DNA of 7,014 nt from Candidatus Izemoplasma sp. (GTDB lineage: Bacteria; Bacillota_I; Bacilli_A; Izemoplasmatales; Izemoplasmataceae). Under the pieces are notes generated by a model, which searched no databases, was not told the DNA's origin, and saw only the letters and a program-made list of their open reading frames with translations. Position numbers and translations under genes: made by a program. Shown piece after piece: positions 1-6,266 of this stretch; positions within the stretch are counted from its first letter, which is position 1; every line of letters begins with the position of its first letter. Location: positions 1 to 7,014 of the forward strand of contig JAOZSP010000081.1 of NCBI GenBank assembly GCA_029939615.1, in the 5' to 3' direction.

Positions 1-417
1 TTGAGGTGCAAACATTAAACTATAAACAACTAGTGTAAAGAATATTCCTCTTCCCGGAAACTTATATTTAGCTAACGGGAACGCTGCCATAGAAGCAATA
101 ATAACATGTCCAAATGTTCCTAAAGAAGTAATCAATATTGTATTAAAGAAATATCTTGAAAATGGAATCCATGAATTACCAATTAACTCTGATAAATCTC
201 TAAAGTTGTCAAACGTAATATTTCTTGGTAATAATCTTGGTGGGAATAAGAATAATTCATCTAAAGGTTTAAACGCATTTGAAGCCGTCATAATTAACGG
301 ATAAGCACTAAAAGAACCAAACGCTAATAACAAAATGAATAAAGCAATATCTCCCCCAAGAGAACGATTTAATTTCTTAGGTCTTTTTAATTTTTTCCAT
401 AGTTTTTTTATAAACAT
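1..417 (-). CDS. MalG-type sugar ABC transporter permease (3' end cut by window)
   Basis: This is the second membrane subunit of a carbohydrate ABC importer (CUT1, MalG type). The first 139 residues are visible, in frame to the window edge without a stop. The start is the ATG at 417-415, preceded 8 bases upstream by AGGTGA (431-426), which lies inside the last codons of the upstream permease; only four bases separate the two genes. The N terminus is strongly basic (residues 3-18), followed by a first membrane span at about 23-45, an extracellular stretch with the typical F-P-P-R-L-L-P and N-F pattern (58-72), a second span at about 89-113, and the family's A-S-M-A-A-F-P-L-A-K-Y-K-F-P-G segment (108-122), which leads into a third span. 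The cytoplasmic EAA loop that contacts the ATPase lies beyond the window. The pairing with the MalF-type gene just upstream makes the call firm; the transported sugar is unknown. Confidence 0.93.
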   Translation of the reverse strand, partial: MFIKKLWKKLKRPKKLNRSLGGDIALFILLLAFGSFSAYPLIMTASNAFKPLDELFLFPPRLLPRNITFDNFRDLSELIGNSWIPFSRYFFNTILITSLGTFGHVIIASMAAFPLAKYKFPGRGIFFTLVVYSLMFAPQ

Positions 418-421
418 AGTC

Positions 422-1357
422 TTATTCACCTACCTTTCTTAATATTTGTCTTACAATTAAGTTTGTAGTAATCATAATTAAGAATAAAACTGTAGCTATT
501 GCTGAAGCGTACCCTAAATCAAATCTTACTGTACCATAATCAATTAAATGTGTAACAATTGTATGTCCAGCATATTGAACAGAAGGGAACCCTACTAATT
601 GCATTGATACTTGGGCAATAGCAAGTGAAGTTGTAATTTGCATTACCGCTCCAAACATTAGTTGCGGTTTCATTGAAGGTAAAGTAATAAACCATAACTC
701 TTGCCAACGGTTTCTAATACCATCAATTGCTCCTGCTTCATATAACGTTCTATCAACAGACTGAAGTCCGGCAATAAACGCTAAGAAACTTACACCTAAA
801 CTTAACCATAATTGAACTATAATAATTACAAGCATCATATAAGATGGATCTTTAAGCCATAAAATAGGCTCACTAATAAACCCAAATTTAATCAAAAACG
901 CATTTGCATAACCATGCATATCTCCAGAGAAGATAATAAGCCACATTAGGAATGCATTCCCTGAAATAGATGGTGCATAAAAGATTAAAGTCATAAAAGC
1001 TCTTAATTTTGGACCAAGTTCGTTTATAAGCCAAGCAAATACAAAAGCTAATAAATAACTGACAGGTCCAGTAACAACCGCTAAAATAAGCGTATTTCTT
1101 AAAGCGATAATGAAAACATCATCTTCTAAAAATAATTTAACGTAATTATCAAGCCCAATAAATTGTGCTGGTTCTAGTAAGTTAAAATAAGTAAAACTAA
1201 TTCCCAAAGACATAAATACAGGAATAATCGTGAAAGTAAAAAATAGAATAGTAAAAGGAGCCATTAGTAAATAATAGTGCTTACTTTTCTTAATATCACG
1301 AATAAGTCTTTGAAACCATGTTAACTGTAGAAATTTCTCTGTTTTTGTAAGTTCCAT
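422..1357 (-). CDS. MalF-type sugar ABC transporter permease
   Basis: This 311-residue protein is a complete inner subunit of a carbohydrate ABC importer of the CUT1 / MalF-UgpA type, a usual length for the short MalF relatives. A basic amphipathic N terminus (17-27) precedes about six membrane spans (roughly 28-51, 82-112, 118-143, 172-198, 233-256, 283-304). The signature EAA loop is visible at 207-227: E-A-G-A-I-D-G-I-R-N-R-W, then I-T-L-P; this loop docks onto the ATP-binding subunit. The segment P-A-Q-F-I-G-L-D-N-Y (63-72) after span 1 is also typical of the family. The start is the ATG at 1357, five bases after a perfect AGGAGG. The stop of the upstream binding-protein gene is nine bases away and its last two bases are part of that AGGAGG, so translation is probably coupled. 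The downstream MalG-type gene begins four bases after the TAA. It should form a heterodimeric channel with that partner. Confidence 0.96.
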   Translation of the reverse strand: MELTKTEKFLQLTWFQRLIRDIKKSKHYYLLMAPFTILFFTFTIIPVFMSLGISFTYFNLLEPAQFIGLDNYVKLFLEDDVFIIALRNTLILAVVTGPVSYLLAFVFAWLINELGPKLRAFMTLIFYAPSISGNAFLMWLIIFSGDMHGYANAFLIKFGFISEPILWLKDPSYMMLVIIIVQLWLSLGVSFLAFIAGLQSVDRTLYEAGAIDGIRNRWQELWFITLPSMKPQLMFGAVMQITTSLAIAQVSMQLVGFPSVQYAGHTIVTHLIDYGTVRFDLGYASAIATVLFLIMITTNLIVRQILRKVGE

Positions 1358-1362
1358 ATTTA

Positions 1363-1368
1363 CCTCCT
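1363..1368 (-). promoter_or_regulatory. Ribosome binding site overlapping the upstream stop codon
   Basis: On the minus strand the sequence reads TAGGAGGTAAATATG. TAG (1369-1367) ends the large binding-protein gene and AGGAGG (1368-1363) is a perfect Shine-Dalgarno match, 5 bases before the permease ATG at 1357. Terminating ribosomes would sit directly on the next initiation site, which favours translational coupling of binding protein and permease. The coupling itself is inferred. Confidence 0.85.
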
Positions 1369-4285
1369 AATCTAACCCGAATTCACGGCGTTTTTTCTCT
1401 ATTTCATCATTAATAATTTGTACATAATCATAAATTGTTTCTTTTGGATTTGAGCTATCATTTAATACTAAACGAAAAGCATTATCTAAATGTCGACCCA
1501 TCATATATCCACCTGGAACTTCAGGTATACCTTTAACCCAGTCCCATTGTTCTTCTAATTTTTGATATTCTGAAACTGTCCATGGTAACTGGCTTAATGC
1601 TTCAACATTAGCTGTAGGATATCTTGCTGCTGCTCCTAAAATACCTTCCATTTCTCGTCCAAATTGAACTTGGATCGGAGAACTTGTCCACCATTTCAAG
1701 AATTCCCATGAAGCATCTTTGTTTTGTGAATCTTCCATAATCATAATTCCTGTACCTGTTGATACAGTTTCTCTTCTAATTGTTTCAACACCAAATTCAT
1801 CAGTAACAACTGTTCCTGGCATAGGAACAAAGTCCCATTTACCTCTTATCTCGGGTGCAAATACACTTAGAGAATTATAACTATTATAATAAGTAATCCC
1901 AATTGGCATTTGTCCACTTCTAAATCGATTTATAAAGTTAGCTTGTACTGGGAATGAATAATCAGTATAAAACTGTGTCCATCTTTCAAATATTGCAGGT
2001 CCACTTCCTTCATCAAATCCACTTTCAGTATTACCATTTAGATAGAATTCACCATCATTTTGATAAAACATTGTTGCGAAAATTGGATTTGGAGGTAAAT
2101 TCATTACCGCACCTTGTGTTATTGGAACTGGTAAATAAAACTCTAAATTATGTTTTTGTAAATCAGGAATTAACGAAATAACATCATCCCAAGTATCTGG
2201 GTATTCTAATCCTAATTCATCAAAAATATCAGTTCTATAAAACATCATTAAAAATATTTGTTGTTCTGGTAATGCATAATATCCGCCTTCAAATTCATAA
2301 GGTACGATTGCACTATCTTTAAATCTTTCTGTAACTTCCTCAAAATCAGAAAATTGTGATATATCATATACCGCACTTCTCATCGCATAGTTTACAGGAA
2401 TACTATTTCCTAATCCCATTGCAATATCTGGTCCTACTTTTGATAATGTAGCAGGAAGTAGAACGGCACCATTAACTAATTTTAAATCTACTTTTACTCC
2501 GGTAGTAGGAGTAAATGTCTCATCAACCATTTTTCTTAAAACATTTGCTTGATCCCGTCCAATTGAAAGCCATACTTCAATTGTTTCATCAGATACACTA
2601 GTTTCAGTTTCACCTAAACTTGAGTAATCAGTTACAAATGTTGAGAAGAATGATTTCATACTAAAGATTAAAGTTGTAAAAGAACTTGCTGTACTTTGCG
2701 GTAATTCACTACCTTCATCATGAATAATAAAATAATCAATTTCTAAAGGTTGAGCACTTAACAAAATAACCAATGTTCCTAGTGAAGAAATATTACCATT
2801 ATAAGAAGCTAAATTAGTATGAATTTCACTTGGTTTAGCAATAAAATCATCTAACTGTAATATAACTGTATCTAATATTCCTGTTTTTTCACTTTTCGAA
2901 CCTGATACAGCAATAATTGTATCTCTAACATCCTGTAAATTTTCTCTTTCCGTGCTTATTCTCTCAAGTAAATTATCAATTCTATCAGCTAATTGATAAT
3001 CACGGTAAGGGTCAGGAGCAGGTCCTGTATAAATTAATATCTCACGATACAAGTCATTAAGATTAGCTATTGAGCTTTGAATTTGTGCAATCAAAGGCCC
3101 ATAAATCCCTAATGAAACTTCCATAGTAATTGTATTTGTTTTCCCAGCTTCAAAATAATATAAATAAGCTTCTTCTGTTGTTCCTAAAGTTTGAATTCTC
3201 CAATCATTAGAATACTCAAAAGTATAATTTTGCATTTCCGCAAAAGGAATTTCACCATTAACATAAATATGACGACTAACACTCATTCCTGATGCTAATT
3301 TTTGTTTAACACGCATACTAATATTGTAAAGCCCATCTTCTTCAACTTCAAATTCCCAAGTAATACTATCACCAGCAATACGCCAGTTGTTTCCACCAAT
3401 AGAATTTAATCTAACTAAAGTTGGACTACTTGGTTCTGTCAAAGGACTAGTTCTATCATTAAGAGGATAAAGAGTAGGAGAAGAACTATACGCAGGAGTC
3501 TCTGCAGGTAGTAAATCAATAACACCTTCTACTTCTTCATATCCTAAAGCATCGTATTCATCTAATACGTCATCATACGATTTTAAATCAGTTATTGAAA
3601 CTAACTCAATACTTTTAATCAATAACGGTTCACGAACAGATTCTAATTTAATAGTATTTACACCCGCTTCAAAATAAAAAGCATAAGGTTCATTTACATA
3701 TCCGATATGATCATTAAAGAAACTTGATGTCCAAAATGGCAACTCTATTTGACTTGGTCTAATATCATTTCCATTAATATCTTGTTTTACTTCATCTGTG
3801 TTCCCCCAAATACGATGAAAGGAAATATTATTTGCACCATCAAAAGGTACTTCACCATTAATATAAAGTGTTCTTTCAATCATTGAACTTTTCCCTTCGT
3901 AAGGATAATAGTTTAACTGAAGATTATAATATCCAGCCTCAACAACACTAACATCCCATGTTACACTTCCATACTCATCTGTTAATAAAACATCATCTAC
4001 ACCACTATAAGTAGCGAGATTTTCATATTCACCATCAATTTCTGTAAAATCTACACCGTTAATAACAATAGGTTCTACTTGTGGATATACACTTCCATTT
4101 TCATCTAAATATTGATAATAATCAGATGTACTATAATAAGCTAAATCTGAATAATCATATTCACTTGCTTCTACACTGTTGTAGTTCATATAGTCTTTTC
4201 TGTTTTTCACCCAAACATTTTCAATTGTGAAAAACCCTATAAGAAAAATAATACTAGACAATATGATAATTAAAGTTTTTTTCAT
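1367..4285 (-). CDS. Large membrane-anchored solute-binding protein with two N-terminal carbohydrate-binding-like modules
   Basis: This 972-residue protein probably captures a carbohydrate outside the cell and delivers it to the two permeases encoded downstream. An N-terminal hydrophobic segment (3-21) has no lipobox Cys and no obvious signal peptidase site, so it looks like an uncleaved anchor. A Tyr- and acid-rich stretch (32-67) follows. Two related beta-rich modules (about 78-231 and 290-393) share W-x-[VF]-x-V, G-[YL]-Y-N, R-x-[LI]-Y-[IV]-N-G-E-[VI]-P-F (138-148 and 338-348) and F-E-A-G, as in galactose-binding-like / CBM6-35 jelly rolls. A mostly helical linker (about 394-565) contains T-G-P-A-P-D-P-Y-R-D-Y (420-430). 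From about 570 to the end is a complete family 1 solute-binding domain (E-V-W-L-S-I-G-R at its start; G-P-D-I-A-M-G; I-G-I-T-Y-Y-N-S). Ordinary binding proteins have 400-450 residues, so this is about twice the size; fusions of this layout are familiar to me from Paenibacillus and clostridia. ATG at 4285 is preferred over a TTG three bases upstream. CBM assignment is by pattern only. Confidence 0.92.
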   Translation of the reverse strand: MKKTLIIILSSIIFLIGFFTIENVWVKNRKDYMNYNSVEASEYDYSDLAYYSTSDYYQYLDENGSVYPQVEPIVINGVDFTEIDGEYENLATYSGVDDVLLTDEYGSVTWDVSVVEAGYYNLQLNYYPYEGKSSMIERTLYINGEVPFDGANNISFHRIWGNTDEVKQDINGNDIRPSQIELPFWTSSFFNDHIGYVNEPYAFYFEAGVNTIKLESVREPLLIKSIELVSITDLKSYDDVLDEYDALGYEEVEGVIDLLPAETPAYSSSPTLYPLNDRTSPLTEPSSPTLVRLNSIGGNNWRIAGDSITWEFEVEEDGLYNISMRVKQKLASGMSVSRHIYVNGEIPFAEMQNYTFEYSNDWRIQTLGTTEEAYLYYFEAGKTNTITMEVSLGIYGPLIAQIQSSIANLNDLYREILIYTGPAPDPYRDYQLADRIDNLLERISTERENLQDVRDTIIAVSGSKSEKTGILDTVILQLDDFIAKPSEIHTNLASYNGNISSLGTLVILLSAQPLEIDYFIIHDEGSELPQSTASSFTTLIFSMKSFFSTFVTDYSSLGETETSVSDETIEVWLSIGRDQANVLRKMVDETFTPTTGVKVDLKLVNGAVLLPATLSKVGPDIAMGLGNSIPVNYAMRSAVYDISQFSDFEEVTERFKDSAIVPYEFEGGYYALPEQQIFLMMFYRTDIFDELGLEYPDTWDDVISLIPDLQKHNLEFYLPVPITQGAVMNLPPNPIFATMFYQNDGEFYLNGNTESGFDEGSGPAIFERWTQFYTDYSFPVQANFINRFRSGQMPIGITYYNSYNSLSVFAPEIRGKWDFVPMPGTVVTDEFGVETIRRETVSTGTGIMIMEDSQNKDASWEFLKWWTSSPIQVQFGREMEGILGAAARYPTANVEALSQLPWTVSEYQKLEEQWDWVKGIPEVPGGYMMGRHLDNAFRLVLNDSSNPKETIYDYVQIINDEIEKKRREFGLD

Positions 4286-4292
4286 CAAGACA

Positions 4293-4297
4293 CTCCT
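4293..4297 (-). promoter_or_regulatory. Ribosome binding site deciding the start of the large binding protein
   Basis: AGGAG (minus strand, within AGAGGAG) lies 7 bases before the ATG at 4285 and only 4 bases before the in-frame TTG at 4288. The 7-base spacing and the start codon type both favour the ATG, which gives the usual M-K-K-T beginning. It lies just downstream of the intergenic hairpin, so it would be available even if the transcript were processed there. Confidence 0.75.
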
Positions 4298-4310
4298 CTC
4301 TATATAAATT

Positions 4311-4333
4311 CCCCCTTAAATAAAATAAGGGGG
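4311..4333 (-). terminator. Intergenic hairpin, possible partial terminator or mRNA-stabilising stem
   Basis: Read on the minus strand, CCCCCTTA and TAAGGGGG form a perfect 8-bp stem around a 7-base T-rich loop, beginning 10 bases after the stop of the lipoprotein gene and ending about 25 bases before the next start codon. It is much richer in GC than its surroundings. The sequence after the stem is AATTTATATA, not a clean T run, so termination should be incomplete at best. Hairpins at this place, between a binding-protein gene and the rest of its transporter operon, are known (for example after malE) to leave the binding protein in excess by stabilising the 5' segment of the message. The stem is seen; its effect is inferred. 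Confidence 0.6.
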
Positions 4334-4343
4334 CTGTTAATCC

Positions 4344-6023
4344 TTAATTCCCTAAATAATCATCTAAAGCATCTTCATAAATCGGTTTAATTTGATCTAC
4401 AATAGTTCTTGAAGTACCATCTTTGATAGCACTATTGATATTTTTCCCCCAACCATTATCACTGAAAGCACCTATACCAACAGCATTAATTAAATCAAGA
4501 TATATTTTATCAAAAATTTCAAGATATGCTTCAACATAAATCTCATCATCAAACTTAGTAAGCAACGTTAATTCAAAAGCGTCAGATAATTCTTCATCTG
4601 TTTTCCATAATTGAAGTTCATTCCAAACTTGGAATACTAATTCTTCTCTTTCAGCAGACATTCCGCTTGCAACAGTCATTACAGCAACACCGTATACAGG
4701 AGAAACATAATCATCAGTATAATCATCAGCAACAGGATAAGGAACAAATCCGATTTCAAATGGTAAAGTACCCCATCTGTTTTCAGCAGTTACAAACCAT
4801 AAACTACCTGGATGCATTGCGATTTTTCCTGTTTGCCATTCAGGGCTTCCTGAATCATATTGTGGATTAGGTTCAAATAATCCTTTACTATATAAATTAC
4901 CTAAATAGTCGTAAGCAGCTAATGCTGGATTTTGAGCAAAAGCAACACGTCCTGTTTTAGCACTTATTAAACTACCACCATTTAAAGGAATCATATTAGT
5001 AGCATAAGCAGACAATACTCCACCTAAAGCAAATTTATCATCACCTTGTCCTGATAACATTGTTTGAACTTCTGTAGCCCATACTTCAAATTTAGTCCAA
5101 TTCCATTCACCAGCTAAATATAGTTCTGTAGGATTAGCTACACCTAAACTTTCAATTAAGTCAGCATTATAATATAATCCATAATTAATTTGAACTTTTC
5201 CAGCTTCAAATCCATAAAGATTTTCTTGATACGCACCTACTTCTCGATATGATTCATCAATATTAGTTCCGTGAGTACCCATATATGAATCCACACTAAC
5301 AATTGCTTCATTTTCCGCTAATTGTTGTAGCCAGTCGCTAGTTACCCAATAAATATCTGCTAAATGATCACCAGATACAGATGATTGAATAATCGCATTA
5401 ACACGGCTCGGACCCCAAGCAGCACTTGCTGAGTAATTAACATAGTTAATTTCAACATTTAGTGCTAATTCAACTTCTCTTTGAAGTTCTTGTTTAGCTA
5501 ATTGTTCAGTTCCTGAATAAGCATCGTGGAAAGGATCAATTTCATAAACAGCACCATGCATTATTGTAATAACTTCAGGAGCTATATCAACACATACTCC
5601 ATCAATTAATTCTTGATACAAAGTACATCCTTCTTCACTTGCAACAACAATTGTTCTTGTTTCAGTAGTTGTATTACCATCACTATCAGTAACAGTATAA
5701 GTTAAAACGTAGTTACCAACAGTTGTCATATCAACAGTCCCTGTAACAACGATATCACTAGTTACATCACCATCAATTTCATCAGTAGCACTAACACCAT
5801 CTAATTGATCAAAAGTGTCATTAATTGTTAATTCTACTCCGGCAATTCCACTAATAGTAGGAGCATTTACATCTGCTACAGGTTTTGCAACACATACACC
5901 ATCTTCTAAAATTTGATCTGAAGTACAAACAGGATCTACTGGGTCGTCATCATTTCCACCACCGCATGCAGACATTGTTAATACTAGACCAGTAATTGTT
6001 AAAAATAAAAAAATCTTCTTCAT
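4344..6023 (-). CDS. Lipoprotein solute-binding protein with an Ig-like (DUF5011-type) domain
   Basis: This 559-residue protein is an extracellular sugar-binding lipoprotein, the first gene of the importer operon. Residues 1-19 form a lipoprotein signal (M-K-K, hydrophobic core, T-M-S-A before C20), followed by a G/D-rich tether. Then come a short Cys motif (C33...C44, C-x4-x-L-x-D-G-V-C-V pattern), an Ig-like domain of DUF5011 / HYR type (54-128, with A-P-T-I-S-G, D-G-D-V-T and V-G-N-Y-V-L-T-Y-T-V-T-D), and a second copy of the Cys motif (C133...C144). From about 150 to the end is a family 1 solute-binding domain (A-D-I-Y-W-V-T-S-D-W; N-Y-G-L-Y-Y-N-A-D-L-I-E; G-K-I-A-M-H-P-G-S). An open frame extends upstream to 6164, but the ATG at 6023 is chosen: it starts the signal peptide and has GAGG 7 bases upstream, whereas the 47 extra residues have no ribosome binding site and would bury the signal. 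Ligand unknown. Confidence 0.93.
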   Translation of the reverse strand: MKKIFLFLTITGLVLTMSACGGGNDDDPVDPVCTSDQILEDGVCVAKPVADVNAPTISGIAGVELTINDTFDQLDGVSATDEIDGDVTSDIVVTGTVDMTTVGNYVLTYTVTDSDGNTTTETRTIVVASEEGCTLYQELIDGVCVDIAPEVITIMHGAVYEIDPFHDAYSGTEQLAKQELQREVELALNVEINYVNYSASAAWGPSRVNAIIQSSVSGDHLADIYWVTSDWLQQLAENEAIVSVDSYMGTHGTNIDESYREVGAYQENLYGFEAGKVQINYGLYYNADLIESLGVANPTELYLAGEWNWTKFEVWATEVQTMLSGQGDDKFALGGVLSAYATNMIPLNGGSLISAKTGRVAFAQNPALAAYDYLGNLYSKGLFEPNPQYDSGSPEWQTGKIAMHPGSLWFVTAENRWGTLPFEIGFVPYPVADDYTDDYVSPVYGVAVMTVASGMSAEREELVFQVWNELQLWKTDEELSDAFELTLLTKFDDEIYVEAYLEIFDKIYLDLINAVGIGAFSDNGWGKNINSAIKDGTSRTIVDQIKPIYEDALDDYLGN

Positions 6024-6076
6024 AATCTTCCCTCTTTTCATTTTTTTAATGGTACTTAAATTCAATAACTCAGTAA

Positions 6077-6101
6077 ATATTTGAAATCTCTTTTCATATA
6101 T
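6077..6101 (-). promoter_or_regulatory. 25-bp imperfect inverted repeat in the 5' leader, candidate operator
   Basis: Two 10-base arms, ATATTTGAAA and TTTCATATAT on the plus strand, flank a 5-base centre (TCTCT); 9 of 10 positions pair. The repeat lies just downstream of the proposed -10 box, at about +7 to +31 of the predicted transcript, where a repressor would block transcription. It lacks the central CG of CcpA/LacI-type sites, so the binding protein cannot be named. As RNA the arms could also form a weak stem. Confidence 0.35.
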
Positions 6102-6114
6102 ATAATATAAGATA

Positions 6115-6120
6115 ATTATA
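6115..6120 (-). promoter_or_regulatory. Candidate -10 box of the transporter operon
   Basis: TATAAT on the minus strand is a perfect -10 match, 91 bases upstream of the lipoprotein start codon, after the terminator of the preceding gene. At spacings of 16-18 bases the upstream hexamers (TTTATT, TTTTAT, CTTTTA) match TTGACA poorly, so the promoter would be weak or activator-dependent. In DNA this AT-rich, chance matches are common. Confidence 0.4.
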
Positions 6121-6157
6121 CATTTTTTATTTAAAGAATAAAAGAATACAAGGTGTA

Positions 6158-6173
6158 TTTTCAATATTGAAAA
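6158..6173 (-). promoter_or_regulatory. Perfect 16-bp palindrome, candidate regulator binding site
   Basis: TTTTCAATATTGAAAA is perfectly self-complementary over 16 bp. Its centre lies about 45 bp upstream of the proposed -10 box, a common place for an activator to act on a promoter with a poor -35. The site falls in the only sizeable noncoding gap of the window, ahead of the sugar-importer operon. The palindrome is seen; the regulatory role is inferred and no regulator gene is in the window. Confidence 0.4.
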
Positions 6174-6211
6174 ATAATTTTCATTAAATTAGCACTCTAG
6201 CAATATATTTT

Positions 6212-6244
6212 AAAAAAAACTAGCCTAATTTAATAGACTAGTTT
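6212..6244 (-). terminator. Rho-independent terminator of the surface protein gene
   Basis: On the minus strand AAACTAGTCTA and TAGGCTAGTTT pair over 11 bp with one G-U wobble around a 6-base loop (TTAAAT), followed directly by a run of eight T. It begins 22 bases after the TAA of the surface protein gene. This separates that gene from the importer operon, which therefore needs its own promoter. Confidence 0.9.
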
Positions 6245-6266
6245 AATTTTATATTCGATTTTTTAA

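Noticed and set aside
1954..2181. Plus-strand open frame of 75 codons
   Set aside because: It lies wholly inside the large binding-protein gene on the opposite strand, and its His/Leu/Gln-rich composition is that of a shadow frame.
4667..4870. Plus-strand open frame of 67 codons
   Set aside because: It lies inside the lipoprotein gene on the opposite strand; the Gln/His-rich low-complexity product is typical of an antisense shadow.
6082..6096. TGAAA-N5-TTTCA resembling a CcpA cre site
   Set aside because: The cre consensus has a 4-base centre with CG; here the centre is TCTCT, five bases and no CG. It is kept only as an unassigned inverted repeat.
6024..6164. 47-codon N-terminal extension of the lipoprotein
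   Set aside because: It would place a long segment before a perfect lipoprotein signal, has no ribosome binding site, and overlaps the -10 box and inverted repeat. The ATG at 6023 has GAGG at good spacing.
6189..6197. TTAGCACTC, an exact match to one arm of the CIRCE heat-shock operator
   Set aside because: The bases nine further on (6207-6215, ATTTTAAAA) do not match the second arm GAGTGCTAA, and HrcA needs both arms. The neighbouring genes are also not chaperones.
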